DNA of 64,000 nt from an uncultured Verrucomicrobiae bacterium (GTDB lineage: Bacteria; Verrucomicrobiota; Verrucomicrobiia; Limisphaerales; UBA1096), in contig CALJHX010000034.1 in assembly GCA_937770485.1 (NCBI GenBank), positions 1 through 64,000 of the forward strand. Reading direction: 5' to 3'. The translations under genes and the position numbers were made by a program. Positions within the stretch are counted from its first letter, which is position 1. Each line of letters begins with the position of its first letter. Below the pieces are notes generated by a model, which did no database searches, was not told the origin of the DNA, and was given only the letters and a program-made list of their open reading frames with translations. Of this stretch, positions 1 through 8,562 are shown piece by piece.

Positions 1-345
1 CGTCTTGCCGCCGTGTTTGCGGAGGAGGTTGGAAGTTTCGGTTTTATTTTCTGCAGTTAAAACAACTGCTCAATCTAGCGATGTGCTACCGTTAATATCC
101 TGCACATTCACATCCGCACCTTTAGTAATGAGTAGTTCGGTGACTTCCTTGTAGCGTCCTAAAGAGGCTCGATGCAATGATGTCTCATCAAAAATATTTT
201 CTGCATTCACATCTGCACCTTCAGCCAAGTGCTGCTTCACGGCTTCGATGTTTCCAGTTCTGGCAGCTTCGTGAATAGCCACACTCGGCCCACACCCCAC
301 CAGCACGAAGGCTGCGATTGTTGCCAGTAGGAGGTGTTTGATTTG
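1..345 (-). pseudogene. ankyrin-repeat lipoprotein, inactivated (no start codon, internal stop)
   Basis: The minus-strand reading gives ankyrin repeats (EAVKQHLAEGADVN, EVTELLITKGADVN). Upstream of the tracked GTG the frame continues as KHLLLATIAAFVLVGCGP, a lipoprotein signal with an LVGC lipobox. The codon where Met should stand (340-342) is ATC. A TGA at 70-72 interrupts the third repeat after GSTSLD. Beyond it the same frame stays open to the window edge and reads AVVLTAENKTETSNLLRKHGGKT, a normal ankyrin tail, so the TGA most likely replaced a TGG Trp codon. Two point changes therefore disable an otherwise intact frame. Ankyrin repeats bind proteins; the target is unknown. The gene may end beyond the window edge. 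A sequencing error at either site is the alternative. Confidence 0.7.
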
Positions 346-356
346 GCAGGAACTAC

Positions 357-2072
357 TTAACCGTTTATTGCAGTTTTTAAGGTATCCACAATTCGTTTAT
401 TATCAACTTTGTTTTTCACAGCAATTCTTAGATAATTTGCACGAATTGACGTTCCCATGGTGCTGGCGTTTCTTAAGTATACTCCTTTCGTAACGCACAT
501 TCTAACGATGTCTTCTGCACATTTCCCACCCTCGGGAAGTTTGCAAAGTAGGAAATTCGCTACACTGGGAAAAACTTCTAAACCTATTTCACTCAACTCA
601 GAACTAAACGCTTCTTTCAGAATATGAGTCTCTTTGTAGCGGGCCTCGTAGTAACTGGGATCATCTAATGCATAAACACCAGCAAGTTGAGCCGGCATGC
701 TAATCACCCATGGGGGAGTGATCGTTCGTAGTGGTTCTATTTGATGCTGCCCACCACAAAGATATGCAACACGCGCGCCACTCAACGCATATACCTTAGA
801 CATAGATTTACAAACAATGATGTTTTCGCTACATGCAGCAACTTTCTCTAGCGATTGGTCAGAGCCGACGTATTCCACATAGGTTTCATCTACCCAGACC
901 CTAGTAGTTAGTGGGATCTGACTGATTGCCCTAATCATATTTTCTTTTGACAAATGTTTTCCGGTTGGGCTGTTAGGGTTTACGAGGACGATCAAATCGT
1001 ATTTCTTCTTAAGAGCCTGCTCAAAGTCATTTAAGTCTAATGCGAACTCATTCTCATAATTCAAACGAACTCGATCGACTTTGCATCGCACAACTTTTTC
1101 AATCACGTGTGAATACTCTCCGTAGGTAGGATCAAGAATTAGCACCTTTGAAGACTCTTTTAGCCATAGTCTAAATGCTCTAAAAATTAGATCAGAGGAC
1201 CCTGCACCGGGAAGTACGTTACATGGGGTTACCCCTCGGGCGGTTGCCACCTTTGAGAGAAAACCTTCGCAACCAGTTGGTGGGGATGTTCTTAACAACC
1301 AAGACAGGTTTTCGTTTATCGCAGAAATAATTTTCGGCGAAGGCGGGAACCAAGCATCTAAAACGTCTGCATTAACAATTGAATTCTTTCGGTCCAAATG
1401 ATCAAAGCAATCGCCAATCGCTTTAAAAAAGGCGCCGCCATGAAAACAGGGAACCGGCGGGTTAAATGAAACAGGGAGTTGCCAATCTGTTTGGCTCAAA
1501 ATTTTATTGAGTGTTTTCCCTTGCTCCTCAGACTTGGCGCGGAGTTGCGAAACAGTGCCGAGCATAAGATCGTAGGTTAATGCACCTGATTGAGTTGAAA
1601 GCCCCGACGGTTCAAAACCCAATCTCTTATACATTTTTGAAATTCTGCGATGCCCAATAATGACAATCTTCTTGCCGCCGTGAGACTCCACCCACCTGAG
1701 AGCCCCGTACATTAATAATCCAACAATAACACTCCCTCGGTGTTTCTTGAAAACAGTTAAAAGGCGACTTTCCCAAATAGATTCATCAACTGTAAATGGG
1801 AGGTCACTTCGTTTGAAATATTTATCAATTGAAAACGAATGTTTGTTAGGTGGCGTCAAACTGATAAATCCCACCAATTCTCCACTAACGGAAACCACAA
1901 CATTTACATTGTAAGCATCGAGCGAATCCCCTAGCTGCCCAACACGATTCGTTTCATGTTGCCCCAGTTCAACGGCGTAAACATCGTGTCGATGAAAAGC
2001 CAATTCAGCATCTTGCTCTTTTGTAGATATGCTTATCTGATAGCGATTGTTAATAGAATTACTCTTATACAC
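357..2072 (-). CDS. fusion of GNAT N-acetyltransferase and HisC-like aminotransferase
   Basis: This 571-residue protein has two enzymes in one chain. Residues about 1-170 look like a GNAT acetyltransferase, with the acetyl-CoA-binding strand-loop RGSVIVGLLMYGALRW and the closing MYKRLGFEP. Residues about 210-571 are a fold-type I PLP aminotransferase close to histidinol-phosphate or threonine-phosphate enzymes: GAGSSDLIFRAF for the phosphate loop, VNPNSPTGKHLS, WVDETYVEY with the PLP-ring Asp, and CKSMSKVYALSGAR with the Schiff-base Lys near residue 426. The substrate is not evident. It could make and acetylate an amino compound such as an amino sugar or a natural-product precursor. No biosynthetic partner lies next to it. 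It is AT-rich like the rest of the island and its start lacks a clear Shine-Dalgarno. Confidence 0.85.
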   Translation of the reverse strand: MYKSNSINNRYQISISTKEQDAELAFHRHDVYAVELGQHETNRVGQLGDSLDAYNVNVVVSVSGELVGFISLTPPNKHSFSIDKYFKRSDLPFTVDESIWESRLLTVFKKHRGSVIVGLLMYGALRWVESHGGKKIVIIGHRRISKMYKRLGFEPSGLSTQSGALTYDLMLGTVSQLRAKSEEQGKTLNKILSQTDWQLPVSFNPPVPCFHGGAFFKAIGDCFDHLDRKNSIVNADVLDAWFPPSPKIISAINENLSWLLRTSPPTGCEGFLSKVATARGVTPCNVLPGAGSSDLIFRAFRLWLKESSKVLILDPTYGEYSHVIEKVVRCKVDRVRLNYENEFALDLNDFEQALKKKYDLIVLVNPNSPTGKHLSKENMIRAISQIPLTTRVWVDETYVEYVGSDQSLEKVAACSENIIVCKSMSKVYALSGARVAYLCGGQHQIEPLRTITPPWVISMPAQLAGVYALDDPSYYEARYKETHILKEAFSSELSEIGLEVFPSVANFLLCKLPEGGKCAEDIVRMCVTKGVYLRNASTMGTSIRANYLRIAVKNKVDNKRIVDTLKTAING

Positions 2073-2586
2073 TACAATGACTTTCCTTTGATTTTCATTT
2101 TAAACCTTACATGGGAAATTTCCTGCACTTAAAGAAGGAGTTTACCACGAAACACAAAAAACCGTTCATTGAAAAAATCAATGTTAGCATTGAGTGAATC
2201 AATACTCACCCAGCCAACAGCACGGTGACGATTTTTTGTGAGTAGAACGTGTTTCATTTGCCTTTAGCTTTCAATTCTGTATCCGTCTATGCAGAGGAGG
2301 TCGGTAATTTTGGTTCGTTTGTATCGCATCGCAATATCTAGTGGAGTCTGGTCATTCTTATTCCAATCACACTCATTAGTAGATGGCCCGCTTAGTGAAC
2401 TCTGTGATACCAGTGTTGGCAGTTCCTCAAATACAAGTTCACCACTGTTTTTCTGTAGTTAAGGGCACTTCTTGAAACAGGAGACTCTTTCGATTAGTGT
2501 TTATTAAAAAATATTATAAATATAAGTTTTGGAAGCATCGGAGCCTCACTCAATCCACGGCTTTTGAGTAAGGCCTGGCAGTTGAG
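2073..2586. other. non-coding interval with ankyrin debris
   Basis: No intact gene is visible in these 514 bases. The part at 2264-2458 is a decayed ankyrin repeat (separate entry). The rest is AT-rich, with TTTATTAAAAAATATTATAAATATAAG near 2502-2526 that could hold promoter elements, but no defined site can be supported. Confidence 0.5.
2264..2458 (-). pseudogene. ankyrin-repeat gene remnant
   Basis: Read on the minus strand, the frame ending at TAA (2264-2266) gives NECDWNKNDQTPLDIAMRY followed by KRTKITDLLCIDG. This is a recognisable last ankyrin repeat (xDQTPLDIAxxxKxxxIxDLL). The frame opens after a stop at about 2459-2461 with no usable start codon, and the preceding residues do not look like ankyrin. 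It is a 3' fragment, too short for the ORF track. Its tail resembles that of the pseudogene at 1-345, so the two may be decayed paralogues now separated by the GNAT-aminotransferase gene. Confidence 0.6.
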
Positions 2587-5500
2587 CTAGAGTGTTTCCA
2601 GATAGGCTATCAAGTCGCGAAGCTCATGCTTCGTGAGAATGGCGCCCACGGGAGGCATTACCGAGGTTTTGGATTCGGTAGTTTTCTTGATTGTGTTTAT
2701 GGGGATCTCCCTTGTTTTGCCTTGAGGCGGAATCAGGGTCAGCGTTTTTTTTGTTTGATTTCCGATGCTTCCGGCAAGGACTTCACCGTTGTTTAACTCG
2801 ATGACTGTCACACCGAATCCGTCCGCGATATCCGAGTTGGGAGTGATGAGGGAGCGGAGAAGATAATCCTTGTTGACGCGTTTTCCTATTCCGCCCAATT
2901 CAGGCCCTACCTGATTGCCTTTACCGCCAGCGCTGTGGCACCGGACACATTGCGCAGCTACATGGTTGTCGTAAACCAACTTCCCTTTGGCAGGTTGACC
3001 GCCGACCAACGTTGATCGATAGGAAGCAACAGGATCCTCGGCGGACTGCCTTGATTCGTATCGGGCGATAAGTTGTTTCAGTTTTGGGGTTTGTCGTGCC
3101 TTGGCTGAAGTAATCACGTCAAGCTCGAGTGCCTTGGGAAGCTCTCCCACCAGAAGAGAGGCAAGGGAATCAATCACGATCTCGTCCCCCCTGGCGCTTG
3201 TCGCGGTCCCCAACTGACTCAGGAATGTTTGTTGAGCTGGAAGGCTCAGGGGTCTCCAGTTATTTTCCATTTTTCTGGCAAAAGTCTTTGGTTCGATTTC
3301 TGCAAGTTTACTTACCGCAGCCACCTGGATTTCCGGATGTTTGCTTTTTAAAAGTGCGATCAGTTGATCGGATGCATCTTGTGTTTTATTTACCTGAACA
3401 GATTGGACGGCCTGAACCCGCGCACTCAAATCCTGTGACTCAGACTTGGCGATCACGAGCAATGATTTGGCTCCCAGTTTGATCTGAAGTTTTTCACAAA
3501 GCCGGATGAGTTCGGCGAGCAATTCAGAGTCGGATGCCTCGAAAAGGTCCTGGAGGTTTGCCAATATCAGTTTGCCGGCCAGGGAATCATCGCGCTTTGA
3601 AAGCTCACGCACCCGACCTTCAACCCGGTCGACGAAGGGACGGCGATTCCAGTCGCCCAGGCAAAGCAACGCCTCGGCTCGCATGGCACTTGGTTTGGAT
3701 TGATCCAGGGCATAGGCAAGGAGGCGCTCGGCATTTACAGCCTTGCCAACCCGCAGGTTAGCGCTGAGCAGGCGCCGGGTTATAGCCTCGGACTGACTTG
3801 TGCTTGATGGCAATAAATCCGCCACGGCAGGGAGAGCTTCCGGGATCGACTCGTCATCGTGAACCGCGCTGACGGCCTCCCGCAACACCCACTCACTAGA
3901 GTCTGCCAAAAAAGATTTTACTCCCGGATGCTTCAAACGGCGCAGCGTGGCAACGGCCGCAACCCGCACGGCAGCTGACTCATGTTTGTTTTGTGCGCTC
4001 AACTGAGCCGGTCCGGCACTCCCGGCCAGTCCCATGATGGCTGCGTGGCGCAGGTAAGCGTCCCTGTCGTCATTGCGTTCGAGCAACGCAATCAACCCGG
4101 GGACGATTGATGAATCCCCCGCTTGGCCAAGCGCCATTGCCGCATGAAATTGGACCCGGGAATTTTCGTCATGAAGAAGATCCGCCAATTTTGCAGCACA
4201 GGATTTAACTTTTCTTGTTCCCGCCAGCTTGGCTGCCTGCGCACGAATCTCGAAATCAGAATCCGTAAACGGAAGTCGCCTGGCCAGGCGTTTATCCCGC
4301 TGTGAATTATCTTCAAGTTGGCCAAGGCCCCATAGCGCATGAACCCGGGCAAGCCGCTTGGCATTCGTGTTTGCTGCGACCTTCAACAGTTCCGCAAACT
4401 TGTCGCGCTTAGCCAATTCGAATTGTGCCTCAAGCCGAATTCGCTGGTCTTCGTGGGCCAGCAGGTCGACCAGGAACGCATCAGGATGAGAGCTGTAATT
4501 GCTGCGGAGCAACTCGGCAACCTGTTTCCGCTTTTCCGATCTCCGAATCGCGGGGTCGTCAACCACCCAGATGCTGCCAAGTTCGTTGGGTTGCCATTTC
4601 CCATCCCAGTTGGCCACATACATGGAGCCGTCCGGGCCGAAATTGATGGCGCTAGCCATCATCCCAAAAAGAAAGATGTGTTCGTCCACCATCTTGAAGT
4701 AGGCGCCTTGTGGCTCGGTCTTAAATGCCGTCACTTTCTGGACCGGAAATTCACAGAGAAAAAAGGAGCCCTTGTAGCGATCATTCAACGCCGTGCCGGG
4801 ATTGTACTTGAAACCTCCCGGCCCGACGGAGAATTCGCTCATGGGGGGAGTGATATACGCGGCCTGCCCCTTCCAGTGGGGGAGCCAAAGTTTTTCATCG
4901 ATCCAGGGGCAGTACTCCGGAGTTTTGGTCTGCCTGGGCCAGCCCCCTTTCTTAAACTGCCAGTTTAGTCGCCACCCGGAATCGCTGCCTTCCGTGATGT
5001 AGACGAACCGCTCTCGCTCCTTCCGGATATCTCCATCGTTGTCCACCGAGAATAGGTTTCCAAATTCGTCAAAAGCCAGTTCCTGGACATTTCGCAACCC
5101 GGTCGCAAACACCTCCAGGTTGCTGCCGTCCCAATTGCACCGCAACACACCTCCCGTATTGGGGTGGTGAAGAAGTTTGCCCTCGCGGGTGCGTACGGAA
5201 AACCCGTTGTCGCCAACAGAGAAATACAGCTTGCCGTCCGGCCCGATGGTGAGTCCGTGCAGGTCGTGTCCATCAAAGGCGGCGTGAACCCCGAATCCAT
5301 GAATGAAAACCTCTTGCTTGTCCGCATACCCATCGTGATTCGTGTCATTCAACTTCCAGACATCCGGATAAATGGTCGCAAAGACATCGCCGCGATAGGG
5401 GAGCACACCGGCCATGACGCCATTGATCTCCTGATTGAACCCCTCGGCAAATACTTTGGCGACATCCGCCTTGCCGTCGTCATCGGTGTCCTGGAGCAGA

Positions 5501-5919
5501 TGGATCCGCTCCTTGACAGCCATCAAGTCACGCCAGTCGTGGGAACCATCTTGATTCCGGTCCTGAAGCCAGGGTTTGTTTTGTTCGCTCAGTTCCGGGG
5601 CCATTTTACTCCGGAACATTTTTCGAAGCTGGGGAATATTTTGATTCGAAAGATCGTCAATCACCCATTCCTTGTGGGCCCGGATATCAATGTCCACTGT
5701 CCCCCTGCGAGCCGTCTCAACAACAAACAGCCGCCCCTGATAGTCAAAGCTAAGCGCGACTGGATTCAGTAGCATCGGTTGCTTGGCCCATTCTGTCAGT
5801 TTGAGAGATTTGTCATGCAACTCAAATGGTATTTGCACCCGAGGATTTTGAGCCCGTACTTGGCTAGGCCCGCAGGCCGCAAACGCAGCGAATCCTAAAA
5901 TAAAAAAACGAAAAAGCAT
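2587..5919 (-). CDS. PVC-type secreted heme-binding propeller/HEAT-repeat protein
   Basis: The domain order is an export signal (MLFRFFILGFAAFAACG, possibly a lipoprotein), a six-bladed propeller of the membrane-bound dehydrogenase family (about 40-450: LSFDYQGRLFVVET, GDNGFSVR, GLRNVQELAFDEFGNLFSVD), then HEAT repeats (about 500-950: VQFHAAMALGQAGDSSIVPG). A C-terminal cytochrome-c-like module has a CVRCH heme motif near residue 990 and GPELGGIGKRV. This architecture is typical of Planctomycetes and Verrucomicrobia and is thought to oxidise sugars or alcohols outside the cytoplasm. I chose ATG 5919 over the track's TTG 5967 because the signal peptide begins there. Calcium-like DxDxDGxxD repeats (QDTDDDGKAD, NDTNHDGYAD) lie in the propeller. 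The substrate is unknown. Confidence 0.9.
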   Translation of the reverse strand: MLFRFFILGFAAFAACGPSQVRAQNPRVQIPFELHDKSLKLTEWAKQPMLLNPVALSFDYQGRLFVVETARRGTVDIDIRAHKEWVIDDLSNQNIPQLRKMFRSKMAPELSEQNKPWLQDRNQDGSHDWRDLMAVKERIHLLQDTDDDGKADVAKVFAEGFNQEINGVMAGVLPYRGDVFATIYPDVWKLNDTNHDGYADKQEVFIHGFGVHAAFDGHDLHGLTIGPDGKLYFSVGDNGFSVRTREGKLLHHPNTGGVLRCNWDGSNLEVFATGLRNVQELAFDEFGNLFSVDNDGDIRKERERFVYITEGSDSGWRLNWQFKKGGWPRQTKTPEYCPWIDEKLWLPHWKGQAAYITPPMSEFSVGPGGFKYNPGTALNDRYKGSFFLCEFPVQKVTAFKTEPQGAYFKMVDEHIFLFGMMASAINFGPDGSMYVANWDGKWQPNELGSIWVVDDPAIRRSEKRKQVAELLRSNYSSHPDAFLVDLLAHEDQRIRLEAQFELAKRDKFAELLKVAANTNAKRLARVHALWGLGQLEDNSQRDKRLARRLPFTDSDFEIRAQAAKLAGTRKVKSCAAKLADLLHDENSRVQFHAAMALGQAGDSSIVPGLIALLERNDDRDAYLRHAAIMGLAGSAGPAQLSAQNKHESAAVRVAAVATLRRLKHPGVKSFLADSSEWVLREAVSAVHDDESIPEALPAVADLLPSSTSQSEAITRRLLSANLRVGKAVNAERLLAYALDQSKPSAMRAEALLCLGDWNRRPFVDRVEGRVRELSKRDDSLAGKLILANLQDLFEASDSELLAELIRLCEKLQIKLGAKSLLVIAKSESQDLSARVQAVQSVQVNKTQDASDQLIALLKSKHPEIQVAAVSKLAEIEPKTFARKMENNWRPLSLPAQQTFLSQLGTATSARGDEIVIDSLASLLVGELPKALELDVITSAKARQTPKLKQLIARYESRQSAEDPVASYRSTLVGGQPAKGKLVYDNHVAAQCVRCHSAGGKGNQVGPELGGIGKRVNKDYLLRSLITPNSDIADGFGVTVIELNNGEVLAGSIGNQTKKTLTLIPPQGKTREIPINTIKKTTESKTSVMPPVGAILTKHELRDLIAYLETL

Positions 5920-5967
5920 TTTTGGGTTAGTTTTATCGAGTCGACTCAAAAGAAGAGTCAACGGCAA

Positions 5968-6746
5968 CTCCCCTGAAAAGTGATATTTTTCCAGGGGCCA
6001 TCGTTGACTCGTGGAGAGCGGACTCTCTTCCGGTTTGGATTTCCATTCAACATTTCTTTCATAATTGCGGTCATACCCCGTTTTTATTCAGCTTGGTCCA
6101 GCGCTAGACTTAACGGCGTAATAGGCACGGGAGAGGAGGCAACTTGGCGACGGTGGGCAGACGGCTGCGCCGACCTTCGGTAATGAAGCCTGAACACGGT
6201 CTGGCGGAGTCGAATGGAGAACGGAGGATTCTTTTTTGTTCCGGCGGATCGGTCAGTTTCAATGGAACTGACGGTATGGTGGTCATGGAATACCTAGCGC
6301 TGACCTTAAAAATAAGTTTTCTAGATAAAAGTATAAATCCTCAATCATTCTGGTTAGAGTACTTGCTTCCCGGGGACTCAGGCTCGCTCCATTGATATGA
6401 GGTTGTTTCATTTGCTGACTAAGTGTCTTTAAGTAAAGAAAACGAAGTTTATTTTCGATGGAATTGGCGTTCTTTATACTAAAGGTAGATGTCCTTTGTT
6501 TTTGTTTTAGGGGATATAACGGGACAACACGCTAATTTTATGCTAAATGCATAGGGAAGAAATTAATGACTGAATATTAAAATAAATAGGATACGTTTAT
6601 GATCAGTTGCCTGTTTATGGAAGATAGATTTAATCAAAAGTTGTAGGTTTTGAATATACGCTAAAAATCTACCAGCGCTCGCAGAAAACTTAATAGTTGG
6701 ATGACTGTTGAAATGTTTTATTTAAAATAATGGAGCTAATTAACTT
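5968..6746. other. long intergenic region, no supported gene
   Basis: Short ORFs in the track here (67 and 83 residues) show no recognisable family, signal peptide or ribosome site. The first 350 bases are mixed composition and the last 400 are strongly AT-rich, leading to the sulfatase at 6747. The AT-rich stretch probably holds its promoter. I could not define -35 and -10 boxes with confidence. Confidence 0.5.
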
Positions 6747-8063
6747 ATGAAATTTACAATCTTATCTATCTTATTGTTGTCTCTTAGTGTTTTCGGCCAA
6801 ACTAAACCCAACGTAGTTTTTATTCTCTCAGACGATCAGGCCTGGGGAGACTATGGCTTTATGGGAAGCAAAGAAGTCCAAACCCCCCACATCGACAAGT
6901 TGGCACAAGAAAGCCTTGTTTTCAAACGAGGTTATGTCACTTCACCTCTTTGTCGCCCTTCTCTGGCATCTATGGCGACCGGACTTCATACACACCAGCA
7001 CAGAGTGACAGGCAACGATGTTGATGGCCGTAACAATAGAGCTGAGTTGGATAAGCCGGTACAAAAGTTCTTTAATCAACAAGCTAGCTTTATTAAAGAA
7101 CTGGTAAAGAACGGATACCTCGCCCATCAATCTGGTAAGTGGTGGGAAGGTTCCTGGAAGGATGGGGGTTTTACTCACGGTATGACTCATGGCGACCCCA
7201 AGCGCAAAGGTAGACACGGTGATGAAGGACTGTCTATTGGCCGTAAAGGGATGAAACCGGTAACTGATTTCATTGACTCTGCAGTAGTGAAGCAAAAGCC
7301 ATTTGCCATTTGGTATGCACCATTTTTGCCTCATACGCCACATAACCCACCAGAAAGGCTACTTAAAAAATACCAGCAGGAAGGGCGCGGTAAAGATGCA
7401 GCAAAATACTTCGCGATGATCGATTGGTTTGACGAAACTTGCGGTGAGCTTCTTGACTATATAATTACAAAGGAACAGGAAGACAATACTCTAGTGGTTT
7501 ACATCTCCGACAATGGCTGGAAGGCCCCCAGCCAATCCGATATGAGAATTCCAAAAAATTGGAATCAAGGTTATGCTCCAAGATCAAAAGGTTCTCCTTA
7601 TGAAAATGGAATTCGCACGCCGATTATGTTTAAGCTTCCAAGAAAAATAAAAGCTCAATTTTCAGATGATTTAGCCAGTGCTGTTGATCTCTTTCCGACA
7701 ATTCTAGCAGCCTGTGGTTTTGATGCTCCCAAGAATCTTCCGGGAATTAATCTTCTCGATACCGAAATTCGTAAAGAAAGAAAAGTTATCTTTGGTGCAG
7801 CTTATTCTATTTACAATATGACAGTTGGAAATCCGGCAGATACTCGCCAGTACAGATGGGCGATAACCAAGAAATGGAAGTACTTATTGCGAGACAAGGG
7901 TAGTGATACGACCAAGTATAAATATGTTCATCAATGGGATACAATCCCGGAACATTTATACGATCTGGAAAAGGATCAAGGTGAAAAGTTAAACGTCGTG
8001 TCTGACTTTCCAAAAGCCTCTCAAAAATTAAAAGCGAAACTCAATAATTGGCTTAGTGATTAA
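6747..8063 (+). CDS. secreted sulfatase with atypical active-site motif
   Basis: This is a 438-residue type I sulfatase with a signal peptide (MKFTILSILLLSLSVFGQ). KPNVVFILSDDQAWGDYG holds the two metal-binding Asp residues, and TSPLCRPSLASMATG holds the residue converted to formylglycine (Cys69). The C-terminal half carries VVYISDNGW with the metal-binding Asp-Asn. The usual maturation motif is C-x-P-x-R, but here it is C-R-P-S-L, so the Arg is absent. This variant may use a different maturation route or be poorly matured. It probably cleaves sulfate esters from polysaccharides in the periplasm or outside the cell. It is the most AT-rich sulfatase here. Its start ATG has only a weak upstream GGAG. 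Confidence 0.9.
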   Translation: MKFTILSILLLSLSVFGQTKPNVVFILSDDQAWGDYGFMGSKEVQTPHIDKLAQESLVFKRGYVTSPLCRPSLASMATGLHTHQHRVTGNDVDGRNNRAELDKPVQKFFNQQASFIKELVKNGYLAHQSGKWWEGSWKDGGFTHGMTHGDPKRKGRHGDEGLSIGRKGMKPVTDFIDSAVVKQKPFAIWYAPFLPHTPHNPPERLLKKYQQEGRGKDAAKYFAMIDWFDETCGELLDYIITKEQEDNTLVVYISDNGWKAPSQSDMRIPKNWNQGYAPRSKGSPYENGIRTPIMFKLPRKIKAQFSDDLASAVDLFPTILAACGFDAPKNLPGINLLDTEIRKERKVIFGAAYSIYNMTVGNPADTRQYRWAITKKWKYLLRDKGSDTTKYKYVHQWDTIPEHLYDLEKDQGEKLNVVSDFPKASQKLKAKLNNWLSD

Positions 8064-8562
8064 TTTCTATTACTGCCTTTTTTTATTCCATACTTTCAAG
8101 TATGGGATTTTGGCTTTAGAAGTCGGCTGAGTCTGTTATTGCTTGTTCCTCAGAATAAGGGATAAAAGCTTCACTTTCCTTGAGCAATGGATTGGCCAAG
8201 ATCTTGGTCAGGCCAGTTGGTCCAAGGGACAATCAAGGCCCTACCAGTCTGGCTTCATTATCGAGGCAAGTTCGAAATGAAAAAGAGAATAATTTAAAAA
8301 GTAGGATGAGTTGTATTTCATACATAACTTTGAAGCGATAATAGTTAGAACCATCGTCTTCGAATAGCCTTAAACGGTATCAACGCCATCGAAGCCATAT
8401 TGGTTTCCACAAAATTGCGTAGAGAGGAGAGTTGGTTGAGTCTGCCAGATCAGGAGCGTGAAGCGGGACAAATATTGAAGGCGATAACTCGCCAACATCA
8501 TCTTTTCCTTGGAAGTTCGTGGATTCATGGGCATTGTTTGTTTACCCAATCAAGGTTTAAAA
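8064..8562. other. intergenic region with hairpin and an orphan reading frame
   Basis: A hairpin CCATACTT-TC-AAGTATGG at 8088-8105 follows the sulfatase stop and may end its transcript, although only GATTTTGG follows it. From 8349 a plus-strand frame stays open to TAA 8571-8573 (74 codons), containing ALNGINAIEAILV and LPDQEREAGQILKAITRQ. It has no start codon and no family I can name, so it is probably a gene remnant. It overlaps the start of the ThuA gene. Confidence 0.35.

Noticed and set aside
6144-6395. 83-residue plus-strand ORF before the first sulfatase
   Set aside because: No ribosome site, no domain and a composition change midway; not supported as a gene.
8088-8105. Hairpin after the first sulfatase as a firm terminator
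   Set aside because: The stem is good but no T-run follows; mentioned only as a possibility in the intergenic entry.
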